Shown here in pieces: positions 1-6,595 of a stretch of 37,686 nt of DNA (position 1 is its first letter; each line of letters begins with the position of its first letter). The stretch is from a virus. The stretch covers positions 1 to 37,686 of the IMG/VR virus record IMGVR_UViG_3300019752_000013; one strand, 5' to 3'. The translations under genes were made by a program, and so were the position numbers. Under the pieces are notes generated by a model. The model did no database searches. It was not told the origin of the DNA and saw nothing but the letters and a program-made list of their open reading frames with translations.

Positions 1-123
1 CACGGATGGGCTGACAACAGCAGTGGGGCTGGTTATCGTTCCGTCAGTGCTGATTGTTGCTCCGTTGATATTAACAACACCGTCGGATTTCAGCGTTATA
101 GATCCGCTACCGTTGTCGATAAG
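1..123. repeat. Direct terminal repeat of contig (copy 1)
   Basis: Bases 1-123 are identical to 37564-37686. The repeat lies inside a continuous reading frame for the baseplate spike, which reads correctly across the join. This is therefore most simply an assembly overlap of a circular (or circularly mapped) genome of about 37,563 bp, not a biological terminal repeat. Confidence 0.9.
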
Positions 124-432
124 AACGGTACCGTTTGATTTTAGCCAGATCTGACATGCAGTGGTCCGGTCGGTTTTGCGGGCGTAAATACGCTTATCAC
201 CAGGCTCTGAAACCCGCTCGCTCTGCACATCAAAAACATTGACGGAGATCATGCGGTTGAGGCCGGGAACGCCCACTGCAACAACAAAATCATCAGGCAG
301 CGGCTGGCTATCATCACCAGCGGGCTGGGCAGGGTTAATCGTGATGATATTACCACCACCCGGGTCAGCAGTTATTTCGTCGGCCTCTGGGTTTCCGCGT
401 GTGTATCTGAGTATTTTTGCAATCAGTCCCAT
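1..432 (-). CDS. Baseplate assembly protein V / tail spike, Mu gp45-like (N-terminal part, split by contig ends)
   Basis: This is the first 144 codons of the spike at the tip of the contractile tail, which pierces the host outer membrane. The ATG at 432-430 overlaps the end of the upstream hub gene (stop at 423). The reading frame runs to base 1 and continues without a break at the other contig end (37474-37563), giving about 173 aa in total. Visible features are an N-terminal domain and then short repeating beta-type segments (NGTVLIDNGSGSITLKSDG), as expected for the beta-helical needle of the gp45/gpV family. The metal-binding tip is in the other part. It lies between the hub (gpP-like) and gp46-like genes, the normal Mu order. 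The family call is firm; the length depends on closing the circle. Confidence 0.85.
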   Translation of the reverse strand, partial: MGLIAKILRYTRGNPEADEITADPGGGNIITINPAQPAGDDSQPLPDDFVVAVGVPGLNRMISVNVFDVQSERVSEPGDKRIYARKTDRTTACQIWLKSNGTVLIDNGSGSITLKSDGVVNINGATISTDGTITSPTAVVSPSV

Positions 433-1649
433 GGGAGTGTCTCCGGCAGTTCGCCGCTAAATGAGCCGGGCATGACCAACTTCAGCGATGAGGTTTTGCC
501 TTGCGCCGACTGCTCCAAAACAACAGAGCGGGCAATTAGGCTGTATCTGCTGTATATCATAGCATCAGGTGCCGTTACGTCGATTGTCTGGCCAGCGCTA
601 AACAGCTCGCCGCCAGCATCTCTCCAGCCCGCCACCCGCGCCGTGTATGTGGCCATACTGCCAAACATCCGGCCCATCTTGGCACCGACTGCAGTAGGCA
701 AATCGGCATCATCAGTGTCTGGCACGTCGTAAACGTGAGGCCTAAGGACGCCATCCAATCGGCTGTTTTTTACCGTGTATTGAGGGCCTGCCTTACCGAT
801 CTTTGTCGGCTCAATGCCGGTAATGTCGCTGTAATACCCCTGAGGATTAAATGCTGCAGACACGGAAAGCAAGGGCGGTTGCCCCTGCTGCAGATGGGTG
901 GTGGCTTGACTGGCGGTTGATTTTCGTATCAGTAGAGCGCCCGAGCTGGTGGCCGACAGTACAAGCCCACGCTGGCTGGCCAGATCGGACAAAAACGACA
1001 GGACATTACGACCCGACGGCAGCGCCACTTGCTCAAACACGGCCCCAATATCAGTATCGGCGACCACCGAGAGGCCAAACGGCGCGCACAGCGTGCTTGC
1101 TATCTCTGTAATTGTCTGCCCCCGAAACTCCAGAGGGTATGCGCTGGCTGGCATGGTGCAGTCATTGAGCACACCAGGCAGCGAGTAACAGGACACGGAC
1201 ACGGTTTTTTCCGACCCGGACACTGATGGGGAGACACCGACCAGAACCCCGGTGAACAGCTCGGAGCCGCCCACCAGAACACGTACCTGACTGAATGAAA
1301 ACGGTCGTATTAGGTCACGAAATCCCGGCTCATCGTGCTCAAACGGAGCGCTGAATGTCACCTGCGGCATAGAGTCAAACGGAAGCATTATCTGCACCGA
1401 TGACCAAAACCGGAAAAGGTGGCCGCCGATGAGTATCGACACGTCGTCAGGGTTATCAGCCGGCTGTGGCTGTGGAAGGTTTTCTGGGCCTGACTGAATG
1501 GCAGGAATGACAACGACAGAGCCGGACTGAATCGGCTCGGAAATGCCCGGATTGGCTGATGATATACGCCAAGACTGCGCTGGATCACCGTACTTTTTGC
1601 GGGCGATCAATTCAAATGTGTCGCCGGGCACTGCTGTGTATTTGCTCAT
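423..1649 (-). CDS. Baseplate hub protein, Mu gpP / gpD-like, with N-terminal LysM-like domain
   Basis: This 408-aa protein should form the trimeric hub holding the spike under the tail tube. Its position between gpN-like and gp45-like genes matches Mu gene P, and its length is close to Mu gpP (about 380 aa). Residues 3-50 look like a LysM fold: YTAVPGDTFELIARKKYGDP, then NPGI and a final hydrophobic VVVIPA. Tail proteins such as P2 gpX carry such a domain separately, so here it appears fused to the hub. The gene overlaps the spike start by 10 bp. No Shine-Dalgarno is visible before the ATG at 1649. The bases directly upstream belong to the duplicated promoter cassette that interrupts the operon here, so translation may be weak or depend on another signal. 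Confidence 0.85.
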   Translation of the reverse strand: MSKYTAVPGDTFELIARKKYGDPAQSWRISSANPGISEPIQSGSVVVIPAIQSGPENLPQPQPADNPDDVSILIGGHLFRFWSSVQIMLPFDSMPQVTFSAPFEHDEPGFRDLIRPFSFSQVRVLVGGSELFTGVLVGVSPSVSGSEKTVSVSCYSLPGVLNDCTMPASAYPLEFRGQTITEIASTLCAPFGLSVVADTDIGAVFEQVALPSGRNVLSFLSDLASQRGLVLSATSSGALLIRKSTASQATTHLQQGQPPLLSVSAAFNPQGYYSDITGIEPTKIGKAGPQYTVKNSRLDGVLRPHVYDVPDTDDADLPTAVGAKMGRMFGSMATYTARVAGWRDAGGELFSAGQTIDVTAPDAMIYSRYSLIARSVVLEQSAQGKTSSLKLVMPGSFSGELPETLPWD

Positions 1650-1650
1650 A

Positions 1651-1745
1651 AGCCAATTTTACACTGTGCAATTTATTTTATCTAAGGTGTTTACTTTTTC
1701 CAGCTAGCTGGATATTATGAACACATCAACTACAGGAGAGCGGCA
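1651..1745 (+). promoter_or_regulatory. Duplicated promoter/leader block of moron cassette 1
   Basis: A sigma-70-type promoter is visible: TTTACT at 1690-1695, a 17-bp spacer and TATTAT at 1713-1718, with AGGAG at 1734-1738 before the ATG at 1746. The block is nearly the same as 5872-5959; the first 35 bases are identical. It also contains a 13-bp near-palindrome (TTACACTGTGCAA) shared by both copies. A perfect 12-bp palindrome (CCAGCTAGCTGG, 1700-1711) lies inside the promoter spacer and is degenerate in copy 2. Promoter function is inferred from sequence only. Confidence 0.7.
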
Positions 1746-2045
1746 ATGAAAAGCGAAAATTTTTGTTCTTGGGAATATCTGGAAGAAGATGGGGTTTTTC
1801 TTGTTGCTCACTTGTGGGTATCTCCAGGTGATCGAGGCCAAGGCATTGGTAGAAAGCTCTTAGAAGAAGCAATTAAGGAAATGCGAGAAGATGGCCGCGC
1901 TGAAGAGGTTCAATTGTCTGCCGATTCCGAGCTGGAAGACCCGGAAAGCCCGATAGAGCTGGCTGATCTTGTTGAATTTTACGAAAGTGCTGGATTTGAA
2001 GTCACCTACGCCGGTGAAATTGTGGCGATGAGTATGATGCTGTAG
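1746..2045 (+). CDS. Small GNAT-family acetyltransferase-like protein (moron)
   Basis: This 99-aa protein is on the strand opposite the surrounding tail genes. It contains a GNAT motif A, LWVSPGDRGQGIGRKLLEEA at about residues 26-45, where the Q/R-x-x-G-x-G/I turn binds the acetyl-CoA pyrophosphate. A C-terminal LVEFYESAGF segment matches the usual GNAT motif B ending. It is shorter than typical GNATs (about 140-160 aa) because the N-terminal substrate-binding part is brief. The start has a good AGGAG site 8 bp upstream and the duplicated sigma-70 promoter. The substrate is unknown. Protein modification that helps the phage or excludes rivals is possible but only a guess. Confidence 0.75.
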   Translation: MKSENFCSWEYLEEDGVFLVAHLWVSPGDRGQGIGRKLLEEAIKEMREDGRAEEVQLSADSELEDPESPIELADLVEFYESAGFEVTYAGEIVAMSMML

Positions 2046-2069
2046 CGCATCAACTAGAGGACGGCGGGA

Positions 2070-2273
2070 ATGGAAAAATTGGCAGTGAATGCAATTAGGC
2101 GCGTAAAAGTTGAATTTACAGAAGTTGTTAGACTTCCCCGATTCACCATGAAAAAAGGCGATATCTGGGAGGTTCGGCCCGATAGGCTGGAAAAAGAAGG
2201 TTTTGCGCTTGGTGGTGGATTTGTCAGCAATGATAAATTCACGGTCGCAGGGCTTAAAAGAAAGCGGAAATAG
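2070..2273 (+). CDS. Hypothetical protein, second gene of moron cassette 1
   Basis: A 67-aa basic protein starting 25 bp after the acetyltransferase stop, with a GAGG-type ribosome site (gaggacggcggga) before the ATG. It contains a KGDIWEVRPDRLEKEGFALG segment resembling a small SH3-like or KOW-like beta barrel, and a lysine/arginine-rich tail (LKRKRK). I recognise no family. It is probably co-transcribed with the acetyltransferase. No clear terminator follows before the convergent gpN-like gene ends at 2298. Confidence 0.6.
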   Translation: MEKLAVNAIRRVKVEFTEVVRLPRFTMKKGDIWEVRPDRLEKEGFALGGGFVSNDKFTVAGLKRKRK

Positions 2274-2297
2274 CACCGGCTCTGGCAGGATTTAACG

Positions 2298-3524
2298 TCA
2301 GACATAATAAACAACCGTCCGACCGGCTGGGATCTCAATAATCTCATCGCCGGTCATTGCGTTTGTGTTAATTAAAAAATCAAGCTGATCATCAACAGAG
2401 CCGTACAACTCGTAACACAAATCAACAATCGTCCGCGCGCGGGTCAGAGTGATCGACCGCTCCTGCTTGAGAGTGAATGAAATCTCAACCAAAAAGCCGA
2501 CCGCTACGGCAACAGCCTCTTGAAGCTGTTGAAACGAAGCGCCGGTATCAATCTGGCCCAAACGGTCAAACTCGCTATCACGCCAGTCCTGCACATCCTC
2601 AAATACCGAAAAAATGGCCTCTGCTGCCGCCAGCGCTTGCGGCTTGGTCTCAAACGTCGTGTTGACGACAGACAGTATCTGGCCGGTGACGTATGTTGAC
2701 GCGTACAGATCCAAAACCCGCAACTGGCTAGAATCGCGCGACTGAGAATCGCCACCAACAATCGACCGGGCAAGATTACCGTAGGCGTCCAGCCGGTCTT
2801 GGATTGCAGACAACCCCCGCGCCGGTGACTGAATCAGAATCCCGGTCTGAAACGCCAGCGCCAAAGGCTCCTTAATCGCCGTGTCAATGGTGCTATTTAT
2901 ACTGTCAAAAACCGCGTTGAATTGCGTTGCGACTGCTCCACCAGCGGGCACCAGAAGGTCAGACACCGACGATGCCAGGCCATCAAGAAGCCTCTGGTAA
3001 TCGCCCTTGAGCACTGCCGTTTCAGACACTGATAAATCCCCGACAGCATCAGCGTACTCTGCTGCAATCGATGCATTAAATTCATCGACAGCGCCAATGA
3101 CAACCGATGCAGGGCTTGCTTGAGATGTCGGGTACAGTAACGGCAATGTCTCCCAAAACGTGACGTCAATAACGCTCTGATTTGCCGCTGTTTTGAGATC
3201 ATCGCGACGTGATATTTCGCCGAACGGAACCACATCAAGCTGACCATAAACCGGATGCTCCAGACTCCCTGCACCAGACTCCAGAAGCAGAGCCTCGAAC
3301 GCATCCGACTGAAGATCGTGATCATCACCCCAGAAGATGACGCGCAGCGGGTATCGGCGGCCAGACCGGCCCAGCACTTGAATGTAATTTCCATCTACGC
3401 CCGGAAACGAAAACGCACTGCCGGTTTTTTCGACCGATCGGCTGACTGTCTCATAATCAAACGCAATACGGGTGCCACCAGGTGATGTATAGGCGGCTTC
3501 TCTGAGTCGATCATTCCACGCCAT
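2298..3524 (-). CDS. DNA circularisation / baseplate protein, Mu gpN-like
   Basis: This 408-aa protein is related to the Mu gpN family ('DNA circulation protein'), a baseplate component. The N-terminal region (WNDRLREAAYTSPGGTRIAF, then an SFPGVDGNYIQVLGRSGRRY stretch and a conserved YPLRVIFWGDDHD) is characteristic of the family. The C-terminal half is helical with a final EIPAGRTVVYYV beta segment. The ATG overlaps the tape-measure stop (TAATG), and AGGGGA upstream serves as ribosome site. Its downstream partner, the hub gene, is separated from it by moron cassette 1. Confidence 0.85.
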   Translation of the reverse strand: MAWNDRLREAAYTSPGGTRIAFDYETVSRSVEKTGSAFSFPGVDGNYIQVLGRSGRRYPLRVIFWGDDHDLQSDAFEALLLESGAGSLEHPVYGQLDVVPFGEISRRDDLKTAANQSVIDVTFWETLPLLYPTSQASPASVVIGAVDEFNASIAAEYADAVGDLSVSETAVLKGDYQRLLDGLASSVSDLLVPAGGAVATQFNAVFDSINSTIDTAIKEPLALAFQTGILIQSPARGLSAIQDRLDAYGNLARSIVGGDSQSRDSSQLRVLDLYASTYVTGQILSVVNTTFETKPQALAAAEAIFSVFEDVQDWRDSEFDRLGQIDTGASFQQLQEAVAVAVGFLVEISFTLKQERSITLTRARTIVDLCYELYGSVDDQLDFLINTNAMTGDEIIEIPAGRTVVYYV

Positions 3525-5176
3525 TAGAAATCCCCTGTACTGGCAAGCTGAAGGCCTGCGCCAAGTTTTCCGCCAGTGACTTCAGCTCGGCCAGTCTGGT
3601 CTCTGATCGTGACCTCTGCAGTGCTGGTGGTGCGGTTTTCTTCGATACTGCGGGCCGTGCGTTCGGCTGGTGAAACCATGGCTGGTGGATCATCGTCGCC
3701 AAAGCCAAAGAAAGATCCTACCGACCCAACACCCTCTGAAACAGCCTTAACACCACCACCAATGACATCGCCGACACCATCGGTAATGCCGGAAACGGTA
3801 TCAGACACAGACGAAGCAAGCCCTCTGATTTTATCGACTATCCCCATAATTCGGGACATCGCAGCATCAAACGTATCGACGATGCCACTCCACAAGTCGT
3901 CAAAAAACTGACTGATAGGCTCCCAGTTATCCATCAGATACCCTGCAGCATCAATCAGCAGCATTAGCGGGGTTAGCATCAAATCAATTGCCGCCTTGGC
4001 AGGCCCCGGAAGGCCGTCAAACGCTTCCTGCAGCCACAGAAACGCTTTAAGCACACTGGTCTTGATAGCGTCCGCAAAATCCAGCATTGCAGCCTTAATG
4101 TCGTCCCACCAGTAGATCACGGCAGCTATTGCAGCCCCTAGAGCAATCAAAGCCAAAATAATAATTGTGATCGGGTTGGCCGCCATAACAAGATTGACTG
4201 CTGTCATGACCAGCACCAGTGTTTTCAGGACGGCAGTAAATGCGATAAACACCGCCAGTCCTGTTCCGATTTTTCCGATCCAGTCAACAATCTCACTGAA
4301 ATTATCAATCAGCCATCGCACACCATCAGCAAAACGCTGGACAAAATCTGATATTTTTGAGCTTACCAATTCCTTGTTGGCTCTGAGCCAGTCGGTGAGC
4401 TGCTCAATCATCGGAGCCATTGCGCCTCCAGCCAGGCCAGCTATTTCGCTGGTGATGCTGGATACCGCTCCAGTCACGGCTTTGATTTGCTCCTGAAACG
4501 CCACGGAACCGGCCCGGCTTTCGTCCGTCCTGAACGACAACTCTTTGTATTTTTTGGTGATCTCATCAATAGAGGTGCCTTTTTGCCGCAGCACACCGAT
4601 GATTTTATTGGCCTCGCCACCCATTAGGATGTCAGCGGCGGCGGCGGCGGCCTGGGCATCTTCAAGCTGGAGGGCGGCGTCTGTAATGGCCTTTAATTGA
4701 TCCTGCGGCGACAGCTTGCGCAGCTTCTCAAACTCAAGCCCAAGAATGCCGAGCGATTCCGTGACCGGGGTCAATTCTTCGATCCCTTTTGACTCGCCAA
4801 GCTTGTTATTCATTTCTTCAGCCAAGTCGATCACGTTATCAAACTCAAAACCGGCACTTGCAATGGCCTTGGCAAACGCCTCGACCTCTCCGACATCCTG
4901 ATTAACAGATGCCGCAAGATGTTGAGCAGCAACATCAGCCTCGGTGATTTCCGACGTGATGGCCACCAGACCAGCACCAGCCGCTGCCAGACCACCAACA
5001 GCCATACCGACGGAAGCTATGCCGCCAGCCAGCGCATCAGCCTGATCATTGAGAGACCTGAGGTTTGATTCAGCGGCACGAGTAAACCGCCCGATACGCT
5101 GCTGCATGCGACTTACCGGTGCGCTAATGCGGTCAATTGCGGAAAAAACCGCCTCAACTGAAAATCGACCTGCCAT
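3524..5176 (-). CDS. Tail tape measure protein
   Basis: This 550-aa protein sets tail length. By the family rule of about 1.5 angstroms per residue it would specify a tail near 80 nm. Residues 1-120 are helical and alanine-rich with the early-tail motif AIDRISAPVSRMQQRIGRF. A long hydrophobic stretch at about 300-355 (IGTGLAVFIAFTAVLKTLVL onward to AAVIYWWDD) is typical of tape measures and may insert into the host inner membrane. The C-terminus is glycine/serine-rich. The start overlaps the stop of the frameshifted chaperone (TAATG), the universal order chaperone, chaperone-extension, tape measure. Confidence 0.92.
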   Translation of the reverse strand: MAGRFSVEAVFSAIDRISAPVSRMQQRIGRFTRAAESNLRSLNDQADALAGGIASVGMAVGGLAAAGAGLVAITSEITEADVAAQHLAASVNQDVGEVEAFAKAIASAGFEFDNVIDLAEEMNNKLGESKGIEELTPVTESLGILGLEFEKLRKLSPQDQLKAITDAALQLEDAQAAAAAADILMGGEANKIIGVLRQKGTSIDEITKKYKELSFRTDESRAGSVAFQEQIKAVTGAVSSITSEIAGLAGGAMAPMIEQLTDWLRANKELVSSKISDFVQRFADGVRWLIDNFSEIVDWIGKIGTGLAVFIAFTAVLKTLVLVMTAVNLVMAANPITIIILALIALGAAIAAVIYWWDDIKAAMLDFADAIKTSVLKAFLWLQEAFDGLPGPAKAAIDLMLTPLMLLIDAAGYLMDNWEPISQFFDDLWSGIVDTFDAAMSRIMGIVDKIRGLASSVSDTVSGITDGVGDVIGGGVKAVSEGVGSVGSFFGFGDDDPPAMVSPAERTARSIEENRTTSTAEVTIRDQTGRAEVTGGKLGAGLQLASTGDF

Positions 5177-5388
5177 TATTTCGGCCTCGTATGGTGCTTG
5201 AGTTCGGCCCGGATACCGTCATAAAAAAAACGAATCTCAGACATGGTGAGGGTGCGCGGATCAGGAAGGCCCGAGTAATCACGAGCGATCTGCCGCAGCA
5301 TTTCAGAGTATACCGCTGGTAGGGTGTGGCCGCCACGATCCCGTTTGGCGTCGGTGCCGTAGCGAACCACAAGGGTGCTTACTACCCC
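5176..5388 (-). CDS. C-terminal extension of tail assembly chaperone, made by -1 frameshift
   Basis: This frame has no good independent start. It is open back to the slippery T-run at 5388-5394. Slipping -1 there gives a continuous reading (GVVSTLVVRYGTDAKRDRGG and on), adding 70 residues to the 133 before the site, so a fusion of about 203 aa. This matches lambda gpG/gpGT and Mu gp41-type chaperones, where the minor frameshift product recruits the tape measure. The C-terminal motif LTMSEIRFFYDGIRAELK is typical of these extensions. It ends on the tape-measure start codon. Confidence 0.85.
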   Translation of the reverse strand, partial: GVVSTLVVRYGTDAKRDRGGHTLPAVYSEMLRQIARDYSGLPDPRTLTMSEIRFFYDGIRAELKHHTRPK

Positions 5389-5786
5389 AAAAAAAGGGTG
5401 GTGATCGCAATACAGACATTCAGATCACGTTGCTTCATCGCTGAAAATGTCTTGGCGTTGGTCTTTGTGATAGCCCCCATAATAGCCATCATTTTACCCA
5501 TGTCTTCGCCTTTTTTGCGCTTGTCCATCGACATCAGAGCCGCACCGTCCGGCTCATGAAATGTGACTGGAGCGCTATCACTTGCTTGCGGCGTAAATAC
5601 CGGTTGGCCGTCTTCGTCGATCACCAGAGCACCGGCCACCATCGCGCGAATGATACGACGCTTCTGCTTTTCAAATCCTGCGCGGTCTTCGTCATCCATG
5701 GGCTCTGGACTGATGTCCAAATCCATAGCGTCCGCAAAGCGCTGAAATTCCTGTTCGGCCACATCGGCCCCGATTTTTTCGATCAT
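5382..5786 (-). CDS. Tail assembly chaperone (short form)
   Basis: A 134-aa acidic, helical protein that should coat the tape measure before tube polymerisation. I chose the ATG at 5786 (MIEKIGADVAEQEFQRFADA) because an AGAGGG ribosome site precedes it and because similar chaperones begin this way. A longer frame upstream to 5882 would run into the duplicated promoter block and is not needed. The conserved helical part includes DEDRAGFEKQKRRIIRAM and ends in a C-terminal ITTLFLG just before the stop. Its 3' end carries the slippery site. A GC hairpin with a UUCG loop (5811-5827) sits in the leader. Confidence 0.85.
   Translation of the reverse strand: MIEKIGADVAEQEFQRFADAMDLDISPEPMDDEDRAGFEKQKRRIIRAMVAGALVIDEDGQPVFTPQASDSAPVTFHEPDGAALMSMDKRKKGEDMGKMMAIMGAITKTNAKTFSAMKQRDLNVCIAITTLFLG
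5388..5394 (-). other. Programmed -1 ribosomal frameshift site
   Basis: On the minus strand the zero-frame codons are CTT TTT TTG GGG TAG, so the heptamer T TTT TTG fits the X XXY YYZ rule exactly and lies just two codons before the chaperone stop (5382-5384). The whole T-run covers 5389-5395. After slippage the frame reads TTT TTT GGG GTA GTA without stops into the extension. Confidence 0.85.
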
Positions 5787-5871
5787 GTCACTGCCCTCTT
5801 TGAGTGCTGCGCCCCGGCGAACCGGGCAGGGGTCAGGGCTTACCGCGCAGCATATGCCCAAAGCCAATTTT

Positions 5872-5959
5872 ACACTGTGCAATTTATTTTATCTAAAGTG
5901 TTTGATTTTTCCGGTTAGGTGGATATTATGAACAAGCCAACCACAGGAGAATAGGCACA
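5872..5959 (+). promoter_or_regulatory. Duplicated promoter/leader block of moron cassette 2
   Basis: Second copy of the block at 1651-1745. It has TTTGAT at 5901-5906, a 17-bp spacer, TATTAT at 5924-5929 and AGGAG at 5945-5949 before the ATG at 5960. The first 35 bases equal copy 1, including the near-palindrome TTACACTGTGCAA, and similarity continues through the -10 box and ribosome site. The spacer palindrome of copy 1 is not preserved. Confidence 0.7.
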
Positions 5960-6178
5960 ATGAAAAAACCACAGCAATTAAGCAACCAGCTTGAGCAATT
6001 TGCAAAGGATCTTGAAAGTGAGATTGACGCCCGCGACGACATCATTGCCAGAATCAGTCTGGCTTTGACTGGAAACGATACACCGACAGCCAACGAAGTC
6101 CGGCAACTGCCTGATATTGCTGAAAGACTCTCAAAAGAGCTGACAGAGGCAATCTCAAAGCTCAATACAGAAGGATAA
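5960..6178 (+). CDS. Small helical hypothetical protein (moron cassette 2)
   Basis: A 72-aa, highly charged, probably all-helical protein on the strand opposite the tail operon, between the chaperone and tube genes. It begins KKPQQLSNQLEQFAKDLESE and has heptad-like leucine and isoleucine spacing, suggesting a short coiled coil. It has its own promoter, a strong AGGAG ribosome site and a hairpin terminator right after the stop, so it forms a complete transcription unit. I recognise no family. This arrangement is typical of phage morons, whose products often change host physiology or exclude other phages. Confidence 0.7.
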   Translation: MKKPQQLSNQLEQFAKDLESEIDARDDIIARISLALTGNDTPTANEVRQLPDIAERLSKELTEAISKLNTEG

Positions 6179-6180
6179 AG

Positions 6181-6202
6181 AAAAGGCCCCTAGGGGCCTT
6201 TT
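6181..6202. terminator. Bidirectional rho-independent terminator
   Basis: An almost perfect 22-bp inverted repeat (AAAAGGCCCC TA GGGGCCTTTT) lies between the plus-strand moron (stop 6178) and the minus-strand tube gene (stop 6203). A T-run follows on the plus strand and an A/T-run on the other. On the minus strand it would lie right after the tube gene, so it may also reduce late transcription into the chaperone. Confidence 0.85.
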
Positions 6203-6586
6203 TTATTGCTTGGTAAGAACTCCAGGCCCCGACAGATTAACCGCCGCTGCGGCCGACTGGCTGGACACCTGAAGCTCTCCGGTGATCGTTGCAGACCCCT
6301 GATACGTCAGGCCTGACGCATACGTGATGGACATCGGAAAAAACGAGTTACTGTCAGAAATCGACTGCAAAAACTCATGATCACCACGGTCATCATCCAC
6401 CTCAAGAGTCAGGCCGTTGATGGCTAGAGGTACTCGGGTTTTTACAATCCGAGCAGTTCCATTGCCATTCGTCATGACCTCATTCTCAAAACCGCCAAGT
6501 TTTCGCTGGGCTTCAGCGTCTGCTGCAACCGCAAACTCACGACCATCGAGAATGACACTTTCAATGCTTCCGCCTACTGCTGCCAT
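6203..6586 (-). CDS. Tail tube protein, Mu gpM-like
   Basis: A 127-aa protein forming the inner tube of the contractile tail. Its size, its place directly after the sheath, and the pattern GGSIESVILDGREFAVAADA followed by beta-strand-rich NGNGTARIVKTRVPLAINGL agree with the Mu gpM (phage tail tube) family. A strong GGGGGA ribosome site precedes the ATG, and the sheath stop lies 10 bp upstream. The 3' end touches a hairpin terminator introduced with moron cassette 2. Confidence 0.85.
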   Translation of the reverse strand: MAAVGGSIESVILDGREFAVAADAEAQRKLGGFENEVMTNGNGTARIVKTRVPLAINGLTLEVDDDRGDHEFLQSISDSNSFFPMSITYASGLTYQGSATITGELQVSSQSAAAAVNLSGPGVLTKQ

Positions 6587-6595
6587 AAATCCCCC

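Noticed and set aside
1-123. Terminal repeat as biological long terminal repeat or att site
   Set aside because: It lies inside a coding frame that continues perfectly over the join, which fits an assembly overlap better.
1860-2347. Minus-strand frames opposite the acetyltransferase and 67-aa genes
   Set aside because: Antisense to genes with good promoter and ribosome site; no domain pattern.
5786-5882. Longer N-terminus for the tail chaperone (start at 5882)
   Set aside because: Would read through the duplicated promoter edge and lacks a ribosome site; the ATG at 5786 has one.
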